Shown: piece after piece, positions 8,941 to 17,377 of the stretch
Numbering within the stretch: position 1 is the first letter of the stretch
Layout of the letters: each line of letters opens with the position of its first letter
NCBI RefSeq assembly: GCF_000834655.1
Contig: NZ_JXQQ01000098.1
Coordinates: 1 to 46,436 of the forward strand
DNA length: 46,436 bases
Direction: 5' to 3'
Source of the DNA: Variovorax paradoxus
Lineage (GTDB): Bacteria; Pseudomonadota; Gammaproteobacteria; Burkholderiales; Burkholderiaceae_C
The notes under the pieces: model-generated
Databases searched by the model: none
Told to the model about the DNA's origin: nothing
The model's input: the letters and a program-made list of their open reading frames with translations, nothing else
Position numbers and translations under genes: made by a program

Positions 8941-9032
8941 GAACACCGCGGAACCGGCTCCGCCGGGCCGCCGGTGTTGCCCCCGGCGAGGGGGTAGGAG
9001 AAGCGACACGAAGTGCGCGAAGCCTGGGGGAG
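8941..9032 (-). repeat. Dispersed palindromic repeat, copy A
   Basis: Read on the minus strand, ccccaggcttcgcgcacttc, then tgtcgcttctcctaccccct, then cgccgggggcaacaccggcg. The same element in nearly the same form occurs twice in tandem at 39835-40006, and a decayed copy lies at 24520-24600. The core ccccctcgccggggg can form a hairpin. This copy separates the two PhnD-like genes and supplies a false N-terminal extension to the downstream one. Confidence 0.8.
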
Positions 9033-9039
9033 CGCCATA

Positions 9040-10077
9040 TCAGGGACTCACGTCTTTGAGCACACTGACCTGTTCAGCGTAGCCGCTCTCGATGCGTTGC
9101 AGCCGCGCCTGCCGCGCGGCGTCGTTCACCCATTGGGCCGTCACCGCGTTCTGCCTGGCCAGCTGGTAGGCCAGCTTGGCGGCCGGCTGCAGCGAGCTGT
9201 TGTTGGCGGCCACGAAGCCTGCCAGGTCGTGCAGCGACTTGAGCACCACGCGCTCGGCATCGCCGCGCGGGCCCTTGCCGCGGCCGTAGGCGGTAAGGAA
9301 CGCCTGCACGCGGGTGCGCAGTTCGGCCGGGTATTCGCGCCGCACCACGATCTGCGCATGCGGAATGAGCTCCGACTCCCACAGCACCTGCAGCCGCCCG
9401 GCCTCGGCCGGAAAGCGCAGCTTGAAGCGCTCGAAGTCGGCCGAGTTGTTGGTGGCCACGTCGGCTTCGCTGTTGGCCACGGCCAGCGCGTTGGTCTGGT
9501 GGGTGCCCACGATCTCGCTTTGGAAGCGTGTCTCCATCGCGATGTGGTTCGGCAGGAAGAGCTGCAGCTGCGGCACGATGAAGCCCGACACCGACTGCTT
9601 CTCGCCGCGCGCGAGGCGCCAGCGGTCGGGCTGGTCCAGCAGGTTCTTCAGCGTATTGAGGGGCGGCGTCTTGCGCGACAGGATCAGCGCGCGATACCCC
9701 GCGAGGCCGTCGTGGCGAACGACCTGCGCCACCACCTTCATGCGGCGCTGCGTCACGGCATCGAGCGCCATCTTTCCCGAGAGGAAGGCCATGTCGACCT
9801 CGTCGCGCTGGATGGCCTGCTCCAGCGCCTCGTACGAGTTGACCGAGAGCACGCTCACCGGGCGGTTGATGGCGCGGCTCAGCTCGGCCAGGAGCGGGTC
9901 CCAGTCGCTGCGCGACTCGAAGGCGCCGCCCAGCGGCAGGATGCCGAAGCGCACGGGGACGTTGTCCGGCGGGGTGGCCTGGGCACCGGCGGCCATCGGC
10001 AGGCCGAAGAAAAACGCCAGGGCCGCCGCCCGGAATGCGGCAGGAAAAATGGCGGAAAAGCGCAGGGAAACCAGCAT
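9040..10077 (-). CDS. PhnD-like periplasmic substrate-binding protein (second paralog)
   Basis: A 345-residue secreted binding protein of the PhnD family with a clear signal peptide (basic start MLVSLRFSAIF, hydrophobic core, cleavage near MAAGAQA). It shares motifs with the next gene: VRFGILPLGGAFESR, IQRDEVDMAFLSGKMALDAV, RWRLARG and ADVATNNSADFERF. The C-terminal segment (WVNDAARQARLQRIESGYAEQV) is a likely helix also present in the paralog. It is the promoter-proximal gene of the pair and diverges from the hybrid kinase at 10241 across 163 bases. PhnD relatives bind phosphonates or other anions, but the pocket residues cannot be judged here, so the ligand stays open. Confidence 0.9.
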   Translation of the reverse strand: MLVSLRFSAIFPAAFRAAALAFFFGLPMAAGAQATPPDNVPVRFGILPLGGAFESRSDWDPLLAELSRAINRPVSVLSVNSYEALEQAIQRDEVDMAFLSGKMALDAVTQRRMKVVAQVVRHDGLAGYRALILSRKTPPLNTLKNLLDQPDRWRLARGEKQSVSGFIVPQLQLFLPNHIAMETRFQSEIVGTHQTNALAVANSEADVATNNSADFERFKLRFPAEAGRLQVLWESELIPHAQIVVRREYPAELRTRVQAFLTAYGRGKGPRGDAERVVLKSLHDLAGFVAANNSSLQPAAKLAYQLARQNAVTAQWVNDAARQARLQRIESGYAEQVSVLKDVSP

Positions 10078-10240
10078 CTTGGGAGCCGAAAGGCGTAGGG
10101 CCGCTGCGGACCAGCGGGTCTAACATGGGCGAATCGGACGCCATTAAATCTCAAATACAAGTTAACTTCGTGATGTTTTTCCTGTCTTCCATGTTCGGCA
10201 CCGCGCCCATAAGCTCGCGCCCCATGGGCTCAATGCATCG
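10078..10240. promoter_or_regulatory. Divergent promoter region between binding proteins and kinase
   Basis: This 163-base gap separates the minus-strand binding-protein genes from the plus-strand kinase, so it must hold promoters for both. It contains a stretch unusually AT-rich for this genome (ttaaatctcaaatacaagtt, about 10144-10163). I could not assign -35/-10 boxes with confidence. A six-codon reading frame (ATG at 10224) ends in a TGA that overlaps the kinase ATG; it has no visible ribosome site. Confidence 0.4.
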
Positions 10241-12133
10241 ATGAACTGGAACTTCCGCGTCCTGCGGCGGCTTGCACGCCTCACCTTCGCCCAGCAGCTG
10301 ATCCTGCTGGCGCTGGTGCCGGCCACCGCCGCCACGCTGACCGCGATTGCGGTGCTCACGCGCCAGCACCTGGGCAACCTCACCGAGCTGATGCGCGCCA
10401 ATGCGCAGACGGTGGCGCTGCAGGTGGCCACGGTGGCGCAGGCGCCGCTCTCGCGCATGGACAAGCGCGCCCTGCAGCGCACGGCCCAGTCGGGCACCTT
10501 CCAGCCGCACGTGCAGCAGGTGCAGATCTGGACCGAAGACGGCGAGATCGTGGCCAATTCCGAGACCGTCGACCGCGCGCGCGACGAGGGCCTTCAGGTG
10601 GTGGTGCCGATCGTGGCCGACGACGGGCGGCACAACGGCAAGGTGATGGTCGAGATCGGCCTCTCGGCGGTGCAGAACGCCCGGCGCTCGGTCTGGCTCA
10701 ACGTGGCGGTGGTGCTGGCGTTCAGCCTGGTGGGCGTGGGGCTGGCCGGCTGGTGGGCGGCGCGGCGCATCAGCGAGCCGATCCGCGCGCTGGGCAAGGC
10801 GGTCGACCGCCTGGGCGCCGGCGAGGACGCGAGCGTGGCCATCGAGGGCACGCTGGAGGTGCAGCACCTGCAGCTGGGCTTCAACCACGCGGCGCGCGCG
10901 CTCGCCGAGAGCCGCCGGCTGCTGCAGAGCCGCATCAACGAGGCCACCTCGGAGCTCGCGCGCAAGAACGCGCTGCTCGAAGTGGCCAGCCAGGCCAAGA
11001 CGCGCCTGCTGGCCGCCGCCAGCCACGACCTGCGCCAGCCGCTGCATGCGCTCACGCTCTTCTCGGACGGGCTGGCCAACGGCGAGACCGATCCGGTGAA
11101 GCTGCAGCGCATCGGCCACATCCGCGAATGCGTCGAGTCGCTGGACCGGCTCTTCTCCGAACTGCTCAACCTCTCGCAGCTCGATGCCGGCGTGCTGCAG
11201 CCGCAGTGGGCCGACTTTCCGCTGGACCGCCTGTTCGACGAGATCAGCCGCAACTTCCGCCCGGTGGCCGAGCAGCAGGGCCTCAGGCTGGTGGTGCGCA
11301 AGACCGAGCTGTGGGTGCGCTGCGACTACGTGATGCTCTCGCGCATCCTCAACAACCTGGTGTCGAACTCGCTGCGCCACACCATCGAGGGCGGCGTGCT
11401 GATCGGCGCGCGGCGCCGCGGCAAGGGCGTGCGCATCGACGTGGTGGACACCGGCGTGGGCATCGCCGCGCACCACCAGACGCGGGTGTTCGAGGAGTTC
11501 TACCAGGTGGAGCCGACCGGCCGCCAGGCGGCGCGCGGCGCCCGCGGCATGGGGCTGGGGCTGGCCACCGTGCAGCGGCTGGCCGAGCTGCTGAACACGC
11601 GCGTGGAGCTCAGCTCCCGGCTGCACAAGGGCACCTGCGTGCGGGTGCTGGTGCGCTCGGCGCCGGCGGCGCTGCCGGCGCCCGTGCCCTCGCCCGTGGC
11701 CGCGAGCATCGAGGACGAGGAGGCGAGCCTGGCGAACCTGCGCATCCTGGTGATCGACGACGAGCGCACCATCCTCGAAGGGCTGATCGTGGTGCTGGCC
11801 AACTGGGGCGCCCAGGTGATGGCCGCGCAGACCCGCGCCGAGGCGCTCGCGCTGGCCGACACCTGGGAGCACCCGCCCGACGTGGTGGTGAGCGACCTGC
11901 TGCTGCAGGGCGGCGACAACGGCCTGGACGTGATCGCGGCGCTCGAGCGCCATCCGCGCGGCATCGGCGCCGGCACGGCGCGCCTTCTGGTGACCGGCGA
12001 GACCAAGCCCGACCGCTTGCGCGAAGTGGCGAGCGCCGGCATCACCGTGCTCTACAAGCCGGTGTCGCCGCGCGTGCTGCGCCAGGCGATCCAGGCCCAG
12101 CGCGCCGCCGCGCTGCTCCACACCGACGCATAG
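10241..12133 (+). CDS. Hybrid sensor histidine kinase/response regulator
   Basis: A 630-residue inner-membrane hybrid kinase. Helices near residues 17-40 and 150-173 flank a ~110-residue periplasmic sensor segment. A HAMP linker follows, then a HisKA domain with phospho-acceptor His262 in AAASHDLRQPLHAL, an HATPase domain (NNLVSNSLRHT, DVVDTGVGIA, GMGLGLATVQRL) and a C-terminal receiver (ILVIDDERTILEG, probable acceptor Asp552 in VVVSDLLL, conserved Lys in LYKPVSP). It has no output domain and no partner regulator lies beside it, so phosphate must pass to a protein encoded elsewhere. It is divergent from the PhnD-like pair and upstream of a second binding-protein/kinase pair of the same design. 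No good Shine-Dalgarno precedes the chosen ATG. Confidence 0.93.
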   Translation: MNWNFRVLRRLARLTFAQQLILLALVPATAATLTAIAVLTRQHLGNLTELMRANAQTVALQVATVAQAPLSRMDKRALQRTAQSGTFQPHVQQVQIWTEDGEIVANSETVDRARDEGLQVVVPIVADDGRHNGKVMVEIGLSAVQNARRSVWLNVAVVLAFSLVGVGLAGWWAARRISEPIRALGKAVDRLGAGEDASVAIEGTLEVQHLQLGFNHAARALAESRRLLQSRINEATSELARKNALLEVASQAKTRLLAAASHDLRQPLHALTLFSDGLANGETDPVKLQRIGHIRECVESLDRLFSELLNLSQLDAGVLQPQWADFPLDRLFDEISRNFRPVAEQQGLRLVVRKTELWVRCDYVMLSRILNNLVSNSLRHTIEGGVLIGARRRGKGVRIDVVDTGVGIAAHHQTRVFEEFYQVEPTGRQAARGARGMGLGLATVQRLAELLNTRVELSSRLHKGTCVRVLVRSAPAALPAPVPSPVAASIEDEEASLANLRILVIDDERTILEGLIVVLANWGAQVMAAQTRAEALALADTWEHPPDVVVSDLLLQGGDNGLDVIAALERHPRGIGAGTARLLVTGETKPDRLREVASAGITVLYKPVSPRVLRQAIQAQRAAALLHTDA

Positions 12134-12257
12134 ACCATCGGACATAGGCCGTGCGGCCGCCGCGCCGTGCGGTTCGTCACGCTGGCACGGGGTCGCGGCG
12201 ACTGACATAGCCCCTCCGCCTTATCGCGCGAACGGGGGCGCGTCCTTACATTGGGTC

Positions 12258-13382
12258 ATGCACCCTCGCTGCAGAAGCAGTCACATGTCCGTCGTCGCGA
12301 AACACCCCTCCACACCCTTCCGCGGAAGGCTTCGCGGCGCTGCGCGCGCGGTGCTGGCCTTCGGGCTGACCGTGGGGGTGGCGATCGGGCTTGCGGGCCT
12401 CTCCACGGGCAGCCGCGCCGCGGCGGCCGCCAGCCTCACCGTGCTCATGAGCGACGACAACGCAGCGCATTCGGAATTCGTGCAGCAGCTGCGCGCGAGC
12501 CAGGAGCCGGGCGGCCGCTTCGAGCTGGTGCGGCTCTCGCCGACCGGGGAGATGCCCCAGACCATCGAGACGGCCAGCACCGGCACCGGCACCGATGCCG
12601 AGCCTCGTGCGAACGCCGGCGTGCGCACCCGCAGCATGCGGCCCTCGGCCGCCGACGCGAACCTCACCCTGGCGGTCGGCGTGGCCGCCGCGCGCGCCGC
12701 CATCGAGCGGCCGGGCCAGGAGCCGCTGGTGCTCGCGATGTTGAGCCGCCTCGACTACGAAACCCTCAAGGCCGCGAGCCCGGCGTTGAAGCGCGGCGAC
12801 CGGCGCGTGGGCGTGCTGCTGCGCGACCCGGCCATGGCCGACCAGCTCGCGCTCATCGGCGCGGTGCTGCCGCAGAAGCACCGCATCGGCGTGGTCGCCA
12901 CGCCCGAATCGGAGCCGCTGGTGCGCGAACTGCAGCGCGCCGCGCAAGGCGCGAACCCGGCGTGGGACGTGCGCGTCGAGTACGCGCCCGATGCCAAATC
13001 GCTCGCCGCCGCGCTGCGCACCGTGGTGCCGATGAGCGATGCCCTGATGGTGCTGCCCGACCTGATCGGAGACAACCAGGCCGCCGCGCTCTCGGTGCTG
13101 CGCGCGGGTGCGGGCGCGGGCCTGCCGGTGTTCGGCGCGAGCGAAGGACTGGTGCGCTCCGGCGGCCTGGCCGCCGCGGTCTCGACGCCCTCGCAGCTCG
13201 CGCAGCAGGCGCGCCTGCTCGGCCAGAAGGTGGCGAGCGCGGGCAACAGCGGCAACAACAGCCCGCTGGTGGAGGCGGCGACGCCGGCCACCGTGCGCGT
13301 CAACGCCACCGTGGCACGCGGACTGGGCCTCCGTCTGCCGGAGGAACGGGAACTGACCGACCGGCTCGCGGCCACGCGATGA
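12258..13382 (+). CDS. ABC_sub_bind-type periplasmic binding protein paired with kinase
   Basis: A 374-residue protein with an N-terminal signal sequence (hydrophobic stretch AVLAFGLTVGVAIGLAGL, cleavage probably near SRAAAA). The body resembles the ABC_sub_bind/TrpX-like type-I periplasmic fold: VGVLLRDPAMADQLALIGAVLP, IGVVATPESEPLVREL, DALMVLPDLIGDNQ and a closing FGASEGLVRSGGLAAAVSTP. Its stop overlaps the start of the next hybrid kinase (ATGA), which argues for a shared sensory task rather than transport. The ATG at 12285 (MSVVAKH) is an alternative start that would leave a cleaner signal peptide; neither start has a strong ribosome site. The ligand is unknown. Confidence 0.8.
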   Translation: MHPRCRSSHMSVVAKHPSTPFRGRLRGAARAVLAFGLTVGVAIGLAGLSTGSRAAAAASLTVLMSDDNAAHSEFVQQLRASQEPGGRFELVRLSPTGEMPQTIETASTGTGTDAEPRANAGVRTRSMRPSAADANLTLAVGVAAARAAIERPGQEPLVLAMLSRLDYETLKAASPALKRGDRRVGVLLRDPAMADQLALIGAVLPQKHRIGVVATPESEPLVRELQRAAQGANPAWDVRVEYAPDAKSLAAALRTVVPMSDALMVLPDLIGDNQAAALSVLRAGAGAGLPVFGASEGLVRSGGLAAAVSTPSQLAQQARLLGQKVASAGNSGNNSPLVEAATPATVRVNATVARGLGLRLPEERELTDRLAATR

Positions 13383-15376
13383 GCACCGCACGACCCGCCG
13401 AAGCCTCGGCGCCCGCCGGGGCGACGGGTGCGGCCATGCCGGCCGATCCCGCGGCCGCCGCGCGCAACCCCGGCACCCCGGGCAACTCGAGCACGCTGGT
13501 CGTGCGCGGCAACCTGCAGCGCGACCTGTTCCGCCTGGGCGTGGTGCCCTGCGCGGCGGTGGCGCTCGCGCTCACCGGCTGGTTCACCCACAACCGACTG
13601 CAGACGCTCGAAGCCCAGTTCGACGCCGAGGGCCAGGCCGTGGCGCGCCAGGTGGCGGCGATGAGCGACCTGAGCCTCTACGCCGGCGACGTGCCGGCAC
13701 TGCAGAACGTGGCCAACGCGGCGCTGCGCGGCGGCCAGGTGATGCGGGTGGAGATCAGCAACAGCGCGGGCGTGTACGTGACGGCCGGGCCCAAGACCGA
13801 ATCGCTCGCGCAACTGCGCATGTTCACCTCGCCGGTCACGCTGCGCGAAGCCTCGCGCGCCAGCGCCTTCGCGCCCGCCGGCTCCACCGCCGCGGGTGAG
13901 ACGCCCATCGGCCTGGTGCAGACCTTCCGCGACACCACAGCCTATGCGCGCGAGCGCAGCCGCTCGCTCATCGCGGGCATCGGCATCGCGCTGGTGGCGC
14001 TGCTGGCCGCATGGGCCTCGGTGCGCCACATGGCGCGCACGGTGGCGCGGCCTCTCAGGCGCGTCTCGCGCACCGTCGCCGCGCTGGAAGCGGGCCACTT
14101 CGACATGCGCTGCGAAGTCGTGGAGGGCGGCACGCGCGGCACTCACGAGCTGGCCGTGCTCGCGCACGACATCGACCGCCTCGCCGAGCGCCTGCAGCAC
14201 AACCGGCAGGTGAGCGAGGAGCGGGTGCGCGAGGCCACCGCCGTCGCGTTGCAGCGCATGGCCGAGGCCGAGCAGGCCGCGCTCTCGCGCGCGCGCTTTC
14301 TCGCGGCCGCGAGCCACGACCTGCGCCAGCCGCTGCATGCGATGGGCCTCTTCATCGACGGCCTGCTGCCCACCGCCACCGCCGCGCAGCGCCCGGCCGT
14401 GCTGCGCCTGCAGGAGAGCACCGAATTCATGGGCGTGCTGCTGGACGACCTGCTGGAGATCTCGCGGCTCGATGCGCAGGTGCTCACGCCGGCCATCACC
14501 CGGATCTCGCTGGCCGCCCTCTTCGACCAGCTCGATGCGCAGCATGCCGCCGCCGCCAGCGAGGCGCGCGTGCGGCTGCGCTGGAGCGACCGGGGTCTCG
14601 CGGTGCGCACCGATGCGGCGATGCTGCAGCGCATCGTCAACAACCTGGTGACCAACGCGCTGCGCCATGCGCCCGAAGGCGGCACCGTGCTGGTGGCCGC
14701 GCGACGCAGCCCGGCGGGCGTGCGCATCGAGGTGCGCGACAACGGCGTGGGCATCGCGCCGATCCACCAGGGCCGGATCTTCGAGGAGTTCTACCAGGTG
14801 GCGAACACCGAGCGCGACCGCCGCCGGGGCTTCGGCCTTGGCCTGGCGATCTGCGCGCGCATCGCGACGCTGCTGGGCACCCGCATCACGGTGCGCTCGG
14901 CGCTGCAGGCCGGCAGCACCTTCGCCTTCACGCTGCCCGCGGCGCGTGCCGCCGACGTCGTGTTGCCCGAGCCCCCGCCCGTGATGGCCGCGCCGCTCGC
15001 GGGCCTGCGCTGCCTGGTGGTGGACGACGACCCCGCCATCCTCGACGGCAGCCGCGCGCTGCTTGCGCAGTGGGGCTGCGAGGTCGAATGCGTGACCACC
15101 GGCGCCGAGGCCATCGCGCGGCTGGGCACCGGCGACATCCACTTCGACGCCGTGCTGTGCGACCTGCAGCTGGCCGGCGAAGGCGACGGCGTGGACGTGA
15201 TCGAGGCCGCCAAGCGCCTGCAGCCCGATGCGCTCGCGGTGCTGGTGTCGGGCGCGACCGGGCCCGAGGTGCTGCAACGGCTGCGGCATGGCGGCGTGAT
15301 GCTGCTGACCAAGCCGGTGCCGCCGGCCAAGCTGCGGGCGCTGCTCACCACGCGGCGGCATGCGCACGTGGCTTGA
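13379..15376 (+). CDS. Hybrid sensor histidine kinase/response regulator (second)
   Basis: A 665-residue hybrid kinase, start set by the ATGA overlap with the binding-protein gene. An Ala/Pro-rich N-terminus of about 50 residues precedes the first membrane helix (LGVVPCAAVALALTGWFT). The periplasmic segment follows, then a second helix (SLIAGIGIALVALLAAWASV), HAMP, HisKA with His313 in AAASHDLRQPLHAM, HATPase (IVNNLVTNALRHAPEGG, VRDNGVGIAP, GFGLGLAICARI) and a receiver with DDDPAILDGS and probable acceptor Asp595 in AVLCDLQLAG. Domain order and key motifs match the kinase at 10241, so the two are paralogs. It too has no output domain. Co-translation with a secreted binding protein suggests that protein reports ligand to this kinase. 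Confidence 0.93.
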   Translation: MSTARPAEASAPAGATGAAMPADPAAAARNPGTPGNSSTLVVRGNLQRDLFRLGVVPCAAVALALTGWFTHNRLQTLEAQFDAEGQAVARQVAAMSDLSLYAGDVPALQNVANAALRGGQVMRVEISNSAGVYVTAGPKTESLAQLRMFTSPVTLREASRASAFAPAGSTAAGETPIGLVQTFRDTTAYARERSRSLIAGIGIALVALLAAWASVRHMARTVARPLRRVSRTVAALEAGHFDMRCEVVEGGTRGTHELAVLAHDIDRLAERLQHNRQVSEERVREATAVALQRMAEAEQAALSRARFLAAASHDLRQPLHAMGLFIDGLLPTATAAQRPAVLRLQESTEFMGVLLDDLLEISRLDAQVLTPAITRISLAALFDQLDAQHAAAASEARVRLRWSDRGLAVRTDAAMLQRIVNNLVTNALRHAPEGGTVLVAARRSPAGVRIEVRDNGVGIAPIHQGRIFEEFYQVANTERDRRRGFGLGLAICARIATLLGTRITVRSALQAGSTFAFTLPAARAADVVLPEPPPVMAAPLAGLRCLVVDDDPAILDGSRALLAQWGCEVECVTTGAEAIARLGTGDIHFDAVLCDLQLAGEGDGVDVIEAAKRLQPDALAVLVSGATGPEVLQRLRHGGVMLLTKPVPPAKLRALLTTRRHAHVA

Positions 15377-15384
15377 ACCCAAGA

Positions 15385-15446
15385 ACCGTTCACGCTGAGC
15401 TTGTCGAAGCGCCGCGCAAGGCTTCGACAGGCTCAGCCCGAACGGT
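15385..15446. repeat. Dispersed inverted repeat (ttcgacaagctcag type), second copy
   Basis: Arms 15385-15409 (accgttcacgctgagcttgtcgaag) and 15422-15446 (cttcgacaggctcagcccgaacggt) pair around a 12-nt loop. Same family as 6286-6356. It lies between the convergent ends of the hybrid kinase and the GlxA-type gene, where it could act as a transcription end for both. Confidence 0.8.
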
Positions 15447-15464
15447 GGTGGTGATGGTGGCGCT

Positions 15465-16442
15465 TCAAGCCGCGTCGTCCGCGCGCGAGAACTGCCGCCG
15501 GTACACCGTCGGCGACACCTTGAACGCCGAGGTGAAGTGCTTGCGCAGCGATACCGCCGAGCCGAAGCCCGCGCCGGTCGCGATGCGCTCGACCGGATGG
15601 TCCGTCGTCTCCAGCAGGCGCTGGGCCAGTGCGAGGCGCTGGTTCTGTATCCACTGCCCCACCGTCGTTCCCGTCGATTCGCGAAAGCGCCGCGTGAAGG
15701 TGCGCCGGCTCATCAAGGCGCGGCGCGCGAGGTTGTCCAGTTCGTGCGGAACGTCCAGGTGCTCGCCCAGCCATTCGAGCAGCGGCGCGAGCCGGTCGCG
15801 CTCCGCGGTGGCAGGCATGGGCTGCTGGATGTATTGCGCCTGCCCGCCCTGCCGGTGCGGCGCGACCACCATGCGCCGTGCGGCGCGGTTCGCCGTCTCG
15901 GCGCCGTAGCGCACGCGCAGAAGGTGCAGGCAGCAGTCGATGCCCGCAGCCGTTCCGGCGGAGGTGAGCACGTCGCCGTCGTCCACGTACAGCACCTCGG
16001 GCTGCAGCTTCACCTTCCGGTATTGCTTGGCGAACGCGGCGGCGAGGTTCCAGTGCGTGGTGGCCGGCCGTCCGTCGAGCAGCCCGGCCTCGGCCAGCAC
16101 GAACGCGCCGAGGCACAGGCCCATCACCGTCGCGCCCCGCCGGTGCGCCGCCTGCAGCGCGCGGATCAACGCGGGCGGCGCGGGCCGGCCGTCGTCGCGC
16201 CACGAAGGCACGACCACGATCTGCGCGCGGCGCAGCGCCTCCAGCCCATGCGGCACCACCAGCTCGAAGCCCGCATTGGTCTGCAGCGCGCCCGGCTCCG
16301 GTGCGCACACGCGCATGCGAAAACGCGGTGCGCCGGTGTCGGTGCGGTCTTCGCCGAACACCATGCAGGGCACCGAGAGGTGAAAAGGGCTGATGCCGTC
16401 GAAGGCCACGACGGCGATGGTTTCGGTGGTAGACGCAGACAT
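15465..16442 (-). CDS. GlxA-family transcriptional regulator (DJ-1/PfpI + AraC HTH)
   Basis: A 325-residue regulator with an N-terminal amidase-like DJ-1/PfpI domain (AVVAFDGISPFHLSVPCMVFG; nucleophile-elbow-like GLCLGAFVLAEAGLLDGR) and a C-terminal AraC double helix-turn-helix (ALMSRRTFTRRFRESTGTTV, then VERIATGAGFGSAVSLRKHF). GlxA relatives often control catabolic genes for nitrogen compounds. Here the divergent neighbour is a cysteine hydrolase 95 bases away, which is a plausible target. An 8-bp inverted repeat begins directly at its start codon and may be its operator. The effector is unknown. Confidence 0.92.
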   Translation of the reverse strand: MSASTTETIAVVAFDGISPFHLSVPCMVFGEDRTDTGAPRFRMRVCAPEPGALQTNAGFELVVPHGLEALRRAQIVVVPSWRDDGRPAPPALIRALQAAHRRGATVMGLCLGAFVLAEAGLLDGRPATTHWNLAAAFAKQYRKVKLQPEVLYVDDGDVLTSAGTAAGIDCCLHLLRVRYGAETANRAARRMVVAPHRQGGQAQYIQQPMPATAERDRLAPLLEWLGEHLDVPHELDNLARRALMSRRTFTRRFRESTGTTVGQWIQNQRLALAQRLLETTDHPVERIATGAGFGSAVSLRKHFTSAFKVSPTVYRRQFSRADDAA

Positions 16443-16475
16443 GGCCCGATCTTATCGATGAATGGCTATCGGGCC
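16443..16475. promoter_or_regulatory. Candidate operator in the glxA-like/hydrolase divergent region
   Basis: A perfect 8-bp inverted repeat, ggcccgat (16443-16450) and atcgggcc (16468-16475), with a 17-nt spacer, abuts the regulator's ATG and lies 62 bases before the hydrolase ATG. The half-site spacing would put both on nearly the same DNA face. Autoregulation is inference. Confidence 0.35.
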
Positions 16476-16537
16476 ACTTTCGGCAACACCGCGCAAAGCG
16501 AACAATCGAGCCCATACCCACCGAGAAGGAGCAAGAC

Positions 16538-17170
16538 ATGAGCAACACCCCCACCCCGCGCCGCGCCCTCGTCGTGATCGACGTGCAGAACGAATACTTC
16601 GAAGGCGGCGGCCTGCCGATCGAGTACCCGCCCATCCTGGACACGCTGCCCAACGTGACCCGCGCCATGGATGCCGCCCACGCCGCCGGCGTGCCGGTCG
16701 TCGTGGTCCGACACCACGCCCCCAAGGGCGCGCCGGTGTTCCAGGCCGACACCCACAACGGCCAGCTCCACCCCGAGGTCGCGAACCGGCCGCGCGACCA
16801 CCTGGTCACCAAGACCTTCCCGAGCGTGTTCACCGGCACCGACTTCGCCGACTGGCTCACCCGCCACGAGATCGACACGCTGAGCGTGGCCGGCTACATG
16901 ACGCAGAACTGCGATGCCTCGACCGTGTTCGAGGCGATGCACCGCGGCCTGAACGTGGAGTTCCTCGTGGACGCGAGCGGCGCGCTGCCGTATGAAAACG
17001 CGGCAGGCAAGGTGACCGCGGAAGAAATCCACCGCGTCTTCAGCGTGGTGTTCCACAGCAACTTCGCGGCCGTGACGACCACCGCCGCATGGATCGCCGC
17101 GATGCAGGAAGGCCAGGTCATCGCGAAGGACAACGTGGTCATGTCCAACCGCCGCGCACGCGGGGTTTGA
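16538..17170 (+). CDS. Cysteine hydrolase of the isochorismatase family
   Basis: A 210-residue cytoplasmic hydrolase. The family triad is visible: Asp15 in ALVVIDVQNEYF, Lys92 in HLVTKTFPSVFTGTDF, and Cys125 in VAGYMTQNCDAS as nucleophile. The usual non-Pro cis-peptide region precedes the cysteine (SVAGYMT). AAGGAG ends seven bases before the ATG. Family members cleave amides or enol ethers (nicotinamide, ureidoacrylate, N-carbamoylsarcosine, isochorismate). The substrate cannot be read from sequence, but an intact Cys argues for amidase-type chemistry. The divergent GlxA-type gene is the likely regulator. Confidence 0.93.
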   Translation: MSNTPTPRRALVVIDVQNEYFEGGGLPIEYPPILDTLPNVTRAMDAAHAAGVPVVVVRHHAPKGAPVFQADTHNGQLHPEVANRPRDHLVTKTFPSVFTGTDFADWLTRHEIDTLSVAGYMTQNCDASTVFEAMHRGLNVEFLVDASGALPYENAAGKVTAEEIHRVFSVVFHSNFAAVTTTAAWIAAMQEGQVIAKDNVVMSNRRARGV

Positions 17171-17256
17171 GATTTCGGGGCGGAGATCACGCCGACGCGT
17201 GATCTTTCAGAGCACTTGTTGATCGGCCCGCACAAGCGGAGCGCCCCTCGTGCGTG

Positions 17257-17339
17257 GGGCGTCGGGTACTCCCCGCAGCGAAATCAAGGAGGAGGGGCGA
17301 AGCCCCGGGGACATTCGCGGAGGGGAGTACCCGATGCCC
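17257..17339. terminator. Inverted repeat between convergent genes
   Basis: Arms 17257-17276 (gggcgtcgggtactccccgc) and 17317-17339 (gcggaggggagtacccgatgccc) pair almost fully, and the enclosed DNA holds a smaller stem (ggggc/gcccc around gaa). It lies between the hydrolase stop and the tpsA stop, so a two-way terminator is a natural reading. No T-run follows, so it may instead be a REP-like element. Confidence 0.5.
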
Positions 17340-17377
17340 TGCGCACGCGCCCTGGACACCAGAGCGCCTGAACAAGG

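Noticed and set aside
9015..9038. ATG at 9038 as the start of the first PhnD-like gene.
   Set aside because: The first ~40 codons would be encoded by a dispersed repeat and would bury the signal peptide inside the protein.
7866..10077. PhnD pair as part of a phosphonate uptake system.
   Set aside because: No phnC/phnE permease or ATPase or C-P lyase gene lies nearby; the next gene is a kinase.
10224..10244. Six-codon leader peptide overlapping the kinase start.
   Set aside because: No ribosome site and no attenuator-like hairpins; such short frames are expected by chance.
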